Part shown: in pieces, positions 16,098 through 24,616 of the stretch
How positions within the stretch are numbered: the stretch's first letter is position 1
How the letters are laid out: every line of letters begins with the position of its first letter
NCBI GenBank assembly: GCA_016720685.1
Contig: JADKKC010000010.1
Coordinates: forward strand, 1 to 64,000
Origin: Zoogloea sp.
GTDB lineage: Bacteria; Pseudomonadota; Gammaproteobacteria; Burkholderiales; Rhodocyclaceae
DNA: 64,000 nt
Direction of reading: 5' to 3'
Made by a program: the position numbers and the translations under genes
The notes under the pieces: generated by a model
Database searches by the model: none
Told to the model about the DNA's origin: nothing
Seen by the model: the letters and a program-made list of their open reading frames with translations, nothing else

Positions 16098-16538
16098 TTA
16101 AACCAGGGTGGCGAACTGTGCGCGCACAGAGGGTGGAATCGGGGCTGCGCGTTTCGAGCTGCGGTCGACGCAGGCGATGGTGATCAGGGTTTCGAAGAGG
16201 GTCTGCCCGCCGCGCTGGATTTTCTGGTCGAAAACCAGGCTGGCGTGGCCGAGCTTGCCCAGCGTGGTGACGACATCCAGCAGGTCGTCGAGGACTGCCG
16301 GCTGCAGGTAGTCGGCCTTGACGGAGCGCACCACGAAGATGATGTTCTGATCGGTCGCAAGGCGGCCCTGCTCGAGCCCGACCGCCCGCAACCAGTCGGT
16401 GCGGGCACGCTCGCAGAACTTGAGGTAGTTGGCGTAGTAGACAACGCCGCCGGCATCGGTATCTTCGTAGTACACCCGGACCGGCAGCGAAAACAACGCC
16501 TTGCCTGTCGCCGGCGCGAGATCGTTCGTGAAATGCAT
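16098..16538 (-). CDS. ybgC: Acyl-CoA thioesterase YbgC (Tol-Pal associated)
   Basis: This hotdog-fold thioesterase of 146 residues is conserved at the head of tol operons. The motif YYEDTDAGGVVYYANYLKF contains the catalytic Asp (DTDAGG). RARTDWLRAVG and VVRSVKADYLQPA match the family. It hydrolyses short acyl-CoA or acyl-ACP in vitro; its link to Tol-Pal is mostly by gene order. The operon promoter should lie in 16539-16875, shared with the diverging dksA. Confidence 0.93.
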   Translation of the reverse strand: MHFTNDLAPATGKALFSLPVRVYYEDTDAGGVVYYANYLKFCERARTDWLRAVGLEQGRLATDQNIIFVVRSVKADYLQPAVLDDLLDVVTTLGKLGHASLVFDQKIQRGGQTLFETLITIACVDRSSKRAAPIPPSVRAQFATLV

Positions 16539-16875
16539 CGCAACATTTTACCGCACGAGTAGCCTTGATCCGAAACAAAGCGGTAGATTCGATGTTTCAG
16601 GATGTTGGTTCGTGGCGTGCGAATGGGCCGTGCTCGTTGTCATTGCGGCCTTCCTGTGCTTAAAATCGCGGGCTTTGATTAAAACTGGTTCGCTTTTTTT
16701 GCCAGTTGGAGTAAAAGGCGCCAGAGCGTCTGGGAAGATTTGCGCTGCCACGTGCCGCAAATCGTCCAAGAGTCGCGAGACGGGCCGATAACGCGGGGGC
16801 CGATAACGCGGGGGCCGCAAAGCGGGTTGCCGTCGGCACCCTGGCCCGACAGTCGATTCATGGGAGGAATGAGAC
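16539..16875. other. Divergent intergenic region between ybgC and dksA
   Basis: This 337-bp stretch has no gene. It must hold the promoters of the tol operon (minus) and dksA (plus). It is AT-richer near 16660-16710 than the flanks and carries the 15-bp tandem repeat at 16785-16814. Confidence 0.55.
16785..16814. repeat. 15-bp tandem repeat upstream of dksA
   Basis: CCGATAACGCGGGGG occurs twice head to tail, followed by a partial third copy (CCGCAAAGCGGG). It lies about 60 bp before the dksA start, in the presumed 5' leader. Confidence 0.75.
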
Positions 16876-17307
16876 ATGGTTGCTACCACCAGCAAAGACA
16901 AGCTGATGACCGAGGCCGAAATTCTGGCGATGCCGGAAGACGATTACATGAACCCGGCACAGATGGAGTTCTTCCGCCTGCGCTTGTCGCTGATGCGTGA
17001 CGAGCTGCTCGAGAATGCTGCCAGCACCGGCGCCAACCTGCGCGAGAACGAACTCGTTGCCGACCCGGCCGACCGCGCCACGGTCGAGGAAGAACACGCC
17101 CTCGAGCTGCGCGTTCGAGACCGCGAGCGCAAGCTGATCAAGAAGATCGAGGAAGCCCTTGGGCGCATCGCCGAAGGCGATTACGGCTGGTGCGAAGAAA
17201 CCGGCGACCCGATCGGCATCGGCCGCCTGCTGGCCCGCCCGACCGCCACGCTGTCGATCGATGCCCAGGAGCGGCGCGAGCGGACCCAGAAGCTTTACGG
17301 GGAGTAA
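16876..17307 (+). CDS. dksA: RNA polymerase-binding transcription factor DksA (one-cysteine type)
   Basis: DksA enters the secondary channel of RNA polymerase and acts with ppGpp in the stringent response. The 143-residue protein has the coiled coil (about 30-105) with the tip motif D63-P-A-D66-R. The zinc-finger positions read C106, T109, S127 and A130 instead of four Cys. Betaproteobacterial DksA proteins commonly have this one-Cys form, so I read it as the normal DksA that does not depend on zinc. The COG0523 gene follows at 65 bp. ATG 16876 follows GGAGGAAT. Confidence 0.95.
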   Translation: MVATTSKDKLMTEAEILAMPEDDYMNPAQMEFFRLRLSLMRDELLENAASTGANLRENELVADPADRATVEEEHALELRVRDRERKLIKKIEEALGRIAEGDYGWCEETGDPIGIGRLLARPTATLSIDAQERRERTQKLYGE

Positions 17308-17371
17308 TCCCCGGCGCGTTTCTGTTCGCCCCTCGCTTGATGCTGTTTCGTCGGCACGGCCCGTCACGCTC

Positions 17372-18439
17372 ATGACCGCAGCGGCGACTCGCATTCCTGT
17401 CACGCTGCTTACCGGTTTTCTCGGTTCGGGCAAGACAACCCTTCTGAACCACCTGCTGCGCCAGCCCGCGCTGGCGGGCACGGTGGTGCTGATGAACGAG
17501 TTTGGCGCCGTGCCGATCGATCATCTTCTCGTCGAAAAGATCGACGAGGACATCGTTCTCCTCGAATCCGGCTGCATCTGCTGTTCCGTCCGCGGCGATC
17601 TCGCCCGCGCGCTGAAGGATGTCTTCATGCGCCGCCTGCGCCGGCAACTGCCGGCCCTCGATCGCGTCGTCATCGAAACCACCGGCCTGGCCGACCCGGC
17701 GCCGGTGATCTTCACGCTGATGCAGGATTTCTTCATTGCCGAACGTTATCGCCTCGATGGCGTGGTAACGGCCGTCGACGCGGTTTTTGGCGCCGAACAG
17801 CTCGCCCGCCAGCCCGAAGCCGTGAAGCAGGCCGCGATGGCCGACCGGCTGCTCATCACCAAGTGCGACCAGGCTGCGCCTGAGGCCATCGACGCCCTGG
17901 CGGCGACGCTTGCCGGGCTCAACCCCGGCGCGCCGCAGTTGCGGCTTGCCGGCGGTGACGTGGCGCCGGAGTTCGTTCTCGACTGCGGGCTGTGGAATCC
18001 AGGCACCAAATCCGCCGACGTGGCCCGCTGGCTGGCCGATGAAGCCGTGGCGGCCTTGGCCCGCCGTAATCCCTACGCGCCCCGGCGCAGCCGTGCCGGC
18101 GGCGACCTGTCGCGCCACGACGCCGCCACGCACGCCTTCGTGCTGCGCATCGAATCGGCCGTGGGCTGGGGGGATTTCTCCAGCGCCCTCGACATGCTGC
18201 AAAGCCTCAAGGGCGACCACCTGCTGCGTGTGAAGGGCATCGTCAATGTGCGCGGCGAGGACGTGCCGCGGGTCATCCAGTGCGTTCATCACCTGCGTTA
18301 CCCGGATGCCTCGCTGCCGGCCTGGCCCGACGACGATCGCGCTACCCGGCTGGTCTTCATCGTCCGTGATCTCGAGCGCGACATCGTCGACCGGGCTTTC
18401 GCCTGCTTCTGCGCCGATGCGCCGGAGGCTGCCGCATGA
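17372..18439 (+). CDS. COG0523 (CobW/ZNG1-like) GTPase, putative zinc metallochaperone
   Basis: This 355-residue G3E-family P-loop GTPase has Walker A GFLGSGKT (15-22), the metal-binding motif C68-I-C70-C71, the switch ETTGLADPAP, and TKCD in place of NKxD. A CobW C-terminal domain follows (RVKGIVNV). These proteins move zinc or another metal to client proteins. ATG 17372 is chosen because the open frame upstream overlaps dksA and has no similarity. It overlaps the next gene (ATGA) and heads a set ending in a zinc-type ABC transporter, which supports a zinc role. Confidence 0.88.
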   Translation: MTAAATRIPVTLLTGFLGSGKTTLLNHLLRQPALAGTVVLMNEFGAVPIDHLLVEKIDEDIVLLESGCICCSVRGDLARALKDVFMRRLRRQLPALDRVVIETTGLADPAPVIFTLMQDFFIAERYRLDGVVTAVDAVFGAEQLARQPEAVKQAAMADRLLITKCDQAAPEAIDALAATLAGLNPGAPQLRLAGGDVAPEFVLDCGLWNPGTKSADVARWLADEAVAALARRNPYAPRRSRAGGDLSRHDAATHAFVLRIESAVGWGDFSSALDMLQSLKGDHLLRVKGIVNVRGEDVPRVIQCVHHLRYPDASLPAWPDDDRATRLVFIVRDLERDIVDRAFACFCADAPEAAA

Positions 18440-18804
18440 TGCGCTCGGGCCGGCGCCCCTCCGCGGTCTTTCGCAGTGCGCTGGCGCTGGTGCTGGTGTG
18501 CGCCCAGATTTTTGCTGCGGCCCACGCCCTCAGCCACGTGGGTGAATTGTCGCAGCTGGCGCGCAAGGACGCGGCGCAGTCGGCATCCGCTCCTTACGAA
18601 GGCGGAGTGCCGGCCGCCGAGCGCCACGAGCGCTGCCTGCTGTGCCTGTCCGCCGCCGAGCTCGGCGCGGCCTTGCCGCCTTCCCTTCCGCTGCGGGTCG
18701 TCGCAGCTCTGCCGCCGGCCTTGCCGGGCGACGTTTCGTTCACGCTGCCGGCCCGCCGCCTGCCGCGGCCGCACAGTCGCGGCCCGCCCCTTTCCTCCGT
18801 CTGA
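18436..18804 (+). CDS. Small exported protein with His/Cys motif (unknown)
   Basis: This 122-residue protein overlaps the GTPase stop. It has an N-terminal hydrophobic segment (ALALVLVCAQIFAAAHALSH, about 14-33) that may be a signal peptide or anchor. A HERCLLCLSA motif near residue 65-74 could bind metal, and the tail is Pro/Arg-rich. It resembles short DUF2946-like proteins seen near metal transport genes, but I cannot confirm the family. Its place between a metallochaperone and a porin suggests a periplasmic metal function. Confidence 0.6.
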   Translation: MMRSGRRPSAVFRSALALVLVCAQIFAAAHALSHVGELSQLARKDAAQSASAPYEGGVPAAERHERCLLCLSAAELGAALPPSLPLRVVAALPPALPGDVSFTLPARRLPRPHSRGPPLSSV

Positions 18805-18891
18805 CCCCGTTTCCGAACTGCTGACCGGCACGGATCTGTTCCCGTGCCGGCGGCGTGCCTTTACCGGATCGATCCGACTGGAGTTCTACCC

Positions 18892-20322
18892 ATGGCTTTT
18901 CTACGCCCCGCCGCGCTTTGCGTGGCCCTTGCTGCTGCCTTTCCCGCCGCCGCCTTCGCGGCCTCCGATGCCGACCTGAAGCAACTCCGCGACCAGCTTC
19001 GCGAGCTGCGTGACACCTACCAGCAGCGCATCGACGCCCTCGAGCAGCGCCTTGCCGCGGCCGAAGCCCGCAGCGCCTCGGCTTCGACGGCTGCCGTCGA
19101 AGCCGGCACCGCCGCCAGCGAGGCCATCCGCTCGGTGGCCGAAGTTCGTGCCACGGCAGACAGCGTGGCCCGCCGCCCGGCCTCCGCGAGTGCCTTCAAC
19201 CCCGCGGTGTCCCTGATCATCGACAGCAAGCTCACCCGCTTCCAGCGCGACCCGTCGGCCTACCGCATCGACGGCTTCATCCCCTCGGGCGGCGAGATCG
19301 GCCCGCCGCGCAAAGGCTTCTCGCTAGGCGAATCCGAGCTGGCCTTCTCGGCCAACGTGGATCATCTTTTCCGCGGCAACGCCCGCTTTGCGCTGGCCGA
19401 AGACGGCGGCGCCGGAGTGGTCGAGGTGGAAGAAGTGAACGTGGAAACCCTCGCGCTGCCATCCGGCCTGAAAATGAAAGCCGGCCGTTTCCTGTCCGGC
19501 GTCGGCTATCTCAATCAACAGCATCCCCACGAGTGGGACTTCTCGGATGCACCGCTGGCCTACAAGGCCTTCTTCGGCTATCGCCTGCAAAACGATGGCG
19601 TGCAGCTGCGCTGGGTGGCGCCCACCGAACTCTTCCTGGAGCTGGGCGCCGAGGCGGCCAATGGCGGCAAGTTCCCCGGCGCCGAGCGCAACGCCAACGG
19701 CGCCGGCCTGTGGACGGCCTTCGCCCACCTGGGCGGCGACATCGGCGAGTCGTCGGCCTGGCAGGTCGGCGTGTCCCATGTGCGCGCCAATCCGCGGGCG
19801 CGAGGTTTCGAGGATGGCGTGGATCCCGCGACGGGGGCCGCTCTCCAGCACAGCTTCTCGGGCAGCAGCCAGACCTGGATCGCCGATTTTGTTTACAAGT
19901 GGGCGCCCAGCGGCAACGCCAGCGACACCCACTTCAAGCTGCAGGGCGAATACCTGATGCGGCGCGAAACGGGCGAACTGAACTACGGTGGCAACGGTAA
20001 TGATTACGCGGCACGCTTCCGTCAGTCGGGCAGCTACCTGCAGGCGGTGTACCAGTTCATGCCCCACTGGCGCGTCGGCGTGCGCGGCGACTGGCTGCGC
20101 AGCGGGACGGCCGATCTCGGCGGGCTGGACCCGGCGGGCCTGCCCATCCTGGCCGGCTACAACCCGACCCGCCAGACGGCGATGGTCGATTGGTCGCCGT
20201 CGGAGTTCTCGCGCCTGCGCCTGCAACTGGCCCGCGACAAGTCCCGCGATGGCGAGGCCGACAACCAGATCTGGCTGCAATACGTCATGAGCCTTGGCGC
20301 CCACGGCGCCCACAAGTTCTGA
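18892..20322 (+). CDS. Outer-membrane porin with N-terminal coiled coil, zinc-cluster associated
   Basis: This 476-residue outer-membrane protein has a signal peptide ending near residue 23 (AAAFA before ASDAD). A periplasmic coiled coil covers about 25-85 (LKQLRDQLRELRDTYQQRID), then a Ser/Ala linker. A beta-barrel follows with many aromatic strand ends and a final Phe (GAHKF). The coiled coil plus barrel recalls LbtU-type and trimeric porins. It sits 11 bp before a ZnuA-like gene and after the COG0523 gene, so I infer a route for zinc through the outer membrane. ATG 18892 is set by the signal peptide. Confidence 0.7.
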   Translation: MAFLRPAALCVALAAAFPAAAFAASDADLKQLRDQLRELRDTYQQRIDALEQRLAAAEARSASASTAAVEAGTAASEAIRSVAEVRATADSVARRPASASAFNPAVSLIIDSKLTRFQRDPSAYRIDGFIPSGGEIGPPRKGFSLGESELAFSANVDHLFRGNARFALAEDGGAGVVEVEEVNVETLALPSGLKMKAGRFLSGVGYLNQQHPHEWDFSDAPLAYKAFFGYRLQNDGVQLRWVAPTELFLELGAEAANGGKFPGAERNANGAGLWTAFAHLGGDIGESSAWQVGVSHVRANPRARGFEDGVDPATGAALQHSFSGSSQTWIADFVYKWAPSGNASDTHFKLQGEYLMRRETGELNYGGNGNDYAARFRQSGSYLQAVYQFMPHWRVGVRGDWLRSGTADLGGLDPAGLPILAGYNPTRQTAMVDWSPSEFSRLRLQLARDKSRDGEADNQIWLQYVMSLGAHGAHKF

Positions 20323-20333
20323 GGAGAAGAACC

Positions 20334-21242
20334 ATGTTTTCAAAACTGAGCCTGCGTCTGGCCGCATTGCTCCTGCTCGTTGCGGCCTTGCCGGCCGCGG
20401 CGGCCGTCAATGTCTTCGCCTCGGTGCCTGAATGGGCCGCGCTGGCGCGTGAAATCGGCGGCGACAAAGTGACCGTGTTTTCCGCCACCAACGCCCTGCA
20501 AGACCCCCATCGCATCGAAGCGCGGCCCTCGCTGATCGCCCGTGCGCGGAGCAGCCAGCTGGTGGTGGCGACCGGCGCCGAACTGGAAATCGGCTGGCTG
20601 CCGGTGGTGTTGCGCGAGTCGGGCAACGCAGCGATCCAGCCCGGCCAGCCCGGCTATTTCGAGGCGGCCTCGGTGGTGCGCATGCTCGAAGTGCCGGCCC
20701 GCGTCGATCGCGCCGACGGTGACGTGCACGCCAGTGGCAATCCGCACATCCAGCTCGATCCGCGCAATGTCCTGAAAGTGGCCGACGCGCTGGCGGCCCG
20801 CCTGGCCCTGGTCGACCCGGCCGGCGCCGTTGTTTACAAGGCCAACCTCGCGCGTTTTGCCGAAAAATGGAAGGCCGCCATGGCGCGCTGGGAGCAGGCC
20901 GCCGCGCCGCTCAAGGGGGTGCCGGTGTGGGTCCAGCACCGCTCCTTTCCGTATCTGGCCGACTGGCTTGGCCTGAAGGAGCTCGGCGCGCTGGAACCCA
21001 AGGCCGGCGTCGAGCCGGGCAGCGCCCACCTGGCCGGCATCCTCGAGCGCCAGAAGGCGACGCCGGCGAAGATGATCCTGCGTCCGGCCTACACCCGGCC
21101 GACGGCGTCCGACTGGCTTGGCGAGAGGGCCCACATCCCGGTGGTGGTGGTGCCCTTCACGGTGGGCGGCTCGGCGGAAGCGACCGATCTGTTCGGACTG
21201 TTCGATGACACCCTACGGCGCCTGCTCGCCGGCTTGAAGTAA
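20334..21242 (+). CDS. Zinc/manganese-type ABC transporter substrate-binding protein
   Basis: This 302-residue cluster A-I (ZnuA-like) metal-binding protein has a signal peptide to about residue 23. Likely ligands are His59 (LQDPHRIE), the His in GNPHIQLDP and the His in WVQHRSFPYL. The His-rich loop of ZnuA from E. coli is absent. GAGGAGAAG precedes ATG 20334. It is followed at 9 bp by the ATPase gene. Substrate zinc is inferred from the nearby COG0523 gene; manganese cannot be excluded. Confidence 0.85.
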   Translation: MFSKLSLRLAALLLLVAALPAAAAVNVFASVPEWAALAREIGGDKVTVFSATNALQDPHRIEARPSLIARARSSQLVVATGAELEIGWLPVVLRESGNAAIQPGQPGYFEAASVVRMLEVPARVDRADGDVHASGNPHIQLDPRNVLKVADALAARLALVDPAGAVVYKANLARFAEKWKAAMARWEQAAAPLKGVPVWVQHRSFPYLADWLGLKELGALEPKAGVEPGSAHLAGILERQKATPAKMILRPAYTRPTASDWLGERAHIPVVVVPFTVGGSAEATDLFGLFDDTLRRLLAGLK

Positions 21243-21251
21243 GGAGGCCGC

Positions 21252-21818
21252 ATGGCTGAGGTTTTGCTTCGCGTGACAGGCCTTGTTGCCGGCTACGCCG
21301 CGCCGGTGGCCGGCCCTCTCGGTTTCGAGCTGCGCCGGGGCGAAATCCTTGGCCTGGCCGGCCCCAACGGTGCCGGCAAGTCCACGCTGCTGAAGGCTTT
21401 GTGGGGCGGCGTGCGGGTGTTTGGCGGCCACATCGAAAAGGCTCCGGGGTTGGCGATTTCGCATCAGGCCCAGGGCTTCGACGACCTGCGCGGGGTGCCG
21501 CTCACCGGGCGCGAGCTGCTCGGCCTGACCGGCGCCACCCCCGACGGCCTGCCGCCCTGGCTGGCCGGGCGCCTCGGCGAACGGCTCGACCGGCTGTCCG
21601 GCGGGCAATTGCAGTTTCTGCGCCTGTGGGCCTGCCTGGCCGTGCCGGCCGACCTGATCCTGCTTGACGAGCCCACCAACAACCTCGACCGCGCCGGTGT
21701 GGCCTACCTTGCCGACTGGCTCGGTCGCGCCCATTCCGGGCAGGGCATCGTCGTCGTCTCCCACGACCACGGGCTGATCGACGCTGTGTGCACGCGGGTG
21801 GTGGAGGTCGGGGCATGA
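21252..21818 (+). CDS. Metal ABC transporter ATP-binding protein (short)
   Basis: This 188-residue ABC ATPase has Walker A GPNGAGKS (37-44), signature RLSGGQLQF, Walker B LILLDEPTNNLD and switch His in VSHDHGL. It is about 50-60 residues shorter than typical ZnuC, mostly at the C-terminus after the switch His. All catalytic elements are present. AAGGAGG stands before ATG 21252. It lies between the binding protein and the permease. Confidence 0.85.
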   Translation: MAEVLLRVTGLVAGYAAPVAGPLGFELRRGEILGLAGPNGAGKSTLLKALWGGVRVFGGHIEKAPGLAISHQAQGFDDLRGVPLTGRELLGLTGATPDGLPPWLAGRLGERLDRLSGGQLQFLRLWACLAVPADLILLDEPTNNLDRAGVAYLADWLGRAHSGQGIVVVSHDHGLIDAVCTRVVEVGA

Positions 21819-21864
21819 GCATCGACACGAGTCGGCGCAGTCGCGTCGCGTCAGGGAAACCCTT

Positions 21865-22656
21865 GTGAACTTCGATCTGCTTCTCGATCCGCTGTTTCGC
21901 GTGCCCTTTCTTACGGGCCTGTTGCTCGCCGCGCTGCTGCCGCTGATCGGCATGTATCTGCGCCTGCGCCACGAATGGCTGGCGGCGCTGGCCTTCGCCC
22001 AGATGGCGTCGGCCGGCGCCTTGCTGGCCATGGTGGCCGGCTGGCCGATGATCCTCGGCGGTGTGCTGGCCGCGCTGGTGGCCGCGCTGGCCAAGGGCCT
22101 GATGGCACGGGCCGGCGCCGGCGCCTACGCGCTGATGATGTTGCTGGCGTGGGGCGGCGGGGTGCTGCTGGTGGCCAATCACCCGCTCGCCGAGCAGGCC
22201 GGCCATGCGCTCTTCGACGGCCAGCTCTACTTCACTGGCGACGGCCACCTGTTGGCGGCCGGCATCGCCTGTGCGGTGGTGGTGCCGCTGCTGTCCTGGC
22301 TGTCACGACCCCTGTTGCTGGGGCGCCTGTTTCCCGAGTTCTACCGGGCGCGGGGGCTGGATGCCCGCCCGCGCCTGATGCTGTTCGATCTCATCGCCGG
22401 GCTGTCCGTGGCGCTGGCGACGGTCAGCCTCGGTGTCATGGCGGCCTTTGCGCTGGTGTTCGTTCCGCCGCTTGTGGCGTATCGTTTTGCCCGCAGCTGG
22501 CGGGCCGGAATGGCGCTGTCCGCGGTCATCGGAATGGGGGGGTACAGCGTTTCCTTTGCAGTGTCGCTGGGCCTGGATCAGCCCTTCGGGCCGGTATGCG
22601 CCGTGGTTCTGGTTATGCTGGTGGCGAGCGCCAGTCTTGATCCCAGCAGGATGTAA
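21865..22656 (+). CDS. Metal ABC transporter permease (ZnuB-like)
   Basis: This 263-residue ABC-3 family permease has about eight membrane helices. Family segments include EWLAALAFAQMASAGA, GLSVALATVSLGVMAAFALV and FVPPLVAYRFARSW. The start is GTG 21865 with AGGGAAA upstream, 46 bp after the ATPase gene. With the two upstream genes it forms a complete importer. Confidence 0.85.
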   Translation: MNFDLLLDPLFRVPFLTGLLLAALLPLIGMYLRLRHEWLAALAFAQMASAGALLAMVAGWPMILGGVLAALVAALAKGLMARAGAGAYALMMLLAWGGGVLLVANHPLAEQAGHALFDGQLYFTGDGHLLAAGIACAVVVPLLSWLSRPLLLGRLFPEFYRARGLDARPRLMLFDLIAGLSVALATVSLGVMAAFALVFVPPLVAYRFARSWRAGMALSAVIGMGGYSVSFAVSLGLDQPFGPVCAVVLVMLVASASLDPSRM

Positions 22657-22724
22657 ATCACGGAGTCGGGACAGGGTTGAGTGATATCCTGTTTCACCGT
22701 AAAAATACCCAGGAGGATGTGCGA

Positions 22725-23930
22725 GTGGCGCTACCGTTCTTCGGCAAAAAGCCTGTACCTGCCGGAAGTTCTGCATCCCGTTCCCGTTCGGGCCAGGGTG
22801 CCGCGTCAGCTTCGTCGTCTTCCTCTTCCCGCCTGCGGCCTGCGGCAGCCCGCAACGATACGTCCTCCCTCGACTTCACCGTTGCCGGCGGCGACGTGAA
22901 CCGGGTGCTCGCCCAGTGCGCCGACAAGATGCACGTGGAGGAGGGCGTCGACGAGATGGCTCCGTCGGCCGAAGAGGCCGCCATCCTGTACGCCAACGGC
23001 GGCTACGACGAAGCGCGCGCCGTGCTCGAGCATGCCCTGGAAACGACCACCTCGCCCAATGCCCGCTTTGAGCTGTGGACCATGCTGCTCGACCTCCTGC
23101 GCCTGACGGCGCAAAAAGATCGTTTCGAGCAGATCAGCCTGCATTACGCCACCGAATTCGAACGTTCGCCGCCGGCCTGGATGGATTTGTCGTCCCAGGC
23201 CGCCCGCGGCGATGCGCCGAAAGTCCAGACGGTGAGCCTGTCCGGTCAGCTCGGCGGAAACGCGGCGGCGCAGTTTGCCCAACTGATCCAGGCCGGCATG
23301 CGCTCCGGTGCCCTGCGCATCGACCTGAGCCGCCTGCGCAGCGTCGATGCGGGCGGCGCGGAGCTTCTGTACCGGGCCGTGCGTGGCCTGCGCCGGGCCA
23401 AGATCAAGTTGAGCCTGGTGGGCGCGGTTTCCCTGTCCAACATTCTCGGCGGGCAGGTTGCCGGCGGCACGCGCGAGAACCAGACCCTCTGGCTGCTGCT
23501 CCTCGAGGTGCTGCAGTTCACCGACCAGCAGGAGCGCTTCGAAGAGCTTGCGTTTGAATACGCGATGACCTTCGAGGAGTCGCCCCCGTCGTGGGAACCG
23601 CTCGCCGAAGCGGTCAACAGCAACATTGGCGTCGACGCCGTCGATGCGACGATGAGCCAGATCTACAAGCTGGAAGGCGAGATCGTCGGGCCGAACGTGG
23701 ACACGCTGCGCAAGATCACCGCTTTCGCTGCCGATCGAACCAAGGTCGAAATCGATTGCGGCCATCTGCGCCGCATGGATTTTGTGTCGGCCGGAACGCT
23801 GTTCAACATCGTTTCGCAGCTCCACACCCAGGGCCGGCTGGTGGTGCTCACCGGCGTCAATTCGATGGTGGCGGCGCTCATGCAGGTCATGGGGCTGCAC
23901 CAGGTCGCGCGCATCGAACTGCGCGGCTGA
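22725..23930 (+). CDS. STAS-domain protein with two STAS-like halves and helical repeats
   Basis: This 401-residue cytoplasmic protein begins VALPFFGKKP at GTG 22725, which has AGGAGG eight bases upstream; an earlier in-frame TTG lacks such a site. After a Ser-rich linker come helical repeat segments (ANGGYDEARAVLEHAL, FELWTMLLDLLRL) and a STAS domain at about 165-240 (RIDLSRLRSVDAGGAELLY). A second helical part and a C-terminal STAS domain follow (VEIDCGHLRRMDFVSAGTL). STAS domains serve in anti-sigma antagonism and partner switching. The helical pairs recall FimV-like C-terminal repeats. The function is unknown; it precedes hslV. Confidence 0.75.
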   Translation: MALPFFGKKPVPAGSSASRSRSGQGAASASSSSSSRLRPAAARNDTSSLDFTVAGGDVNRVLAQCADKMHVEEGVDEMAPSAEEAAILYANGGYDEARAVLEHALETTTSPNARFELWTMLLDLLRLTAQKDRFEQISLHYATEFERSPPAWMDLSSQAARGDAPKVQTVSLSGQLGGNAAAQFAQLIQAGMRSGALRIDLSRLRSVDAGGAELLYRAVRGLRRAKIKLSLVGAVSLSNILGGQVAGGTRENQTLWLLLLEVLQFTDQQERFEELAFEYAMTFEESPPSWEPLAEAVNSNIGVDAVDATMSQIYKLEGEIVGPNVDTLRKITAFAADRTKVEIDCGHLRRMDFVSAGTLFNIVSQLHTQGRLVVLTGVNSMVAALMQVMGLHQVARIELRG

Positions 23931-24006
23931 GCGGCCCGTTTTCCGCTGCATCCGGCTGGCGCCCTGCCGGCCTTGTAATCCGGTTTTTCATCCCCACATC
24001 AATCCG

Positions 24007-24546
24007 ATGGAACAATATCGCGGCACCACCATTCTCTCGGTCCGGCGCGGCCGGCACGTGGCCCTTGGCGGCGACGGGCAGGTCACGCTCGGGAATATCG
24101 TCATCAAGTCCACCGCCCGCAAGGTGCGCAAGCTCTACCAGAACCGCATTCTGGCCGGCTTCGCAGGCGGCACGGCGGACGCCTTCACGCTCTTCGAGCG
24201 CTTCGAGGCCAAGCTCGAGAAGCACCAGGGCAACCTGCTGCGCAGCGCCGTCGAGCTCGCCAAGGACTGGCGCACCGACCGCGCCCTGCGCCGCCTGGAA
24301 GCCATGCTGGCGGTGGCCGACCTGGACAACTCCCTGATCATCACCGGCAACGGCGACGTGCTGGAGCCCGAGCAGGGCATCGTGGCCATCGGCAGCGGCG
24401 GCGCCTTCGCCCAGGCCGCCGCCCGCGGTCTCATCGAAAACACCGAGCTGACGCCCGAAGAAGTGGTCAAGAAATCCCTGACCATCGCCGGCGACCTGTG
24501 CATCTACACCAACCAGAGCCACATCATCGAGGTGCTCAACCCATGA
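24007..24546 (+). CDS. hslV: ATP-dependent protease subunit HslV
   Basis: HslV is the peptidase of the two-ring HslUV protease. The 179-residue precursor is processed before Thr7 (MEQYRG then TTILSVRRG), the N-terminal nucleophile. GGDGQVTLG and GAFAQAAARGL are conserved. hslU follows 70 bp downstream, separated by a short inverted repeat (GCCTT and AAGGC arms at about 24555-24592). Confidence 0.97.
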   Translation: MEQYRGTTILSVRRGRHVALGGDGQVTLGNIVIKSTARKVRKLYQNRILAGFAGGTADAFTLFERFEAKLEKHQGNLLRSAVELAKDWRTDRALRRLEAMLAVADLDNSLIITGNGDVLEPEQGIVAIGSGGAFAQAAARGLIENTELTPEEVVKKSLTIAGDLCIYTNQSHIIEVLNP

Positions 24547-24616
24547 GTCCGCAAAGCCGCCTTAAGGGCGAATGCTCCCGCCTGGCGGGAAGGCGCGTAG
24601 CGCCGAGGGTGCCCAA

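Noticed and set aside
16876..17307. DksA as a zinc-independent second paralog (DksA2-like)
   Set aside because: It lacks three of four zinc-finger Cys, but betaproteobacterial DksA commonly has this one-Cys form and sits beside COG0523, so it is probably the ordinary copy.
22677..22724. Earlier TTG start for the STAS protein
   Set aside because: GTG 22725 has a perfect AGGAGG site at the right distance, and the extra 16 codons have no site.
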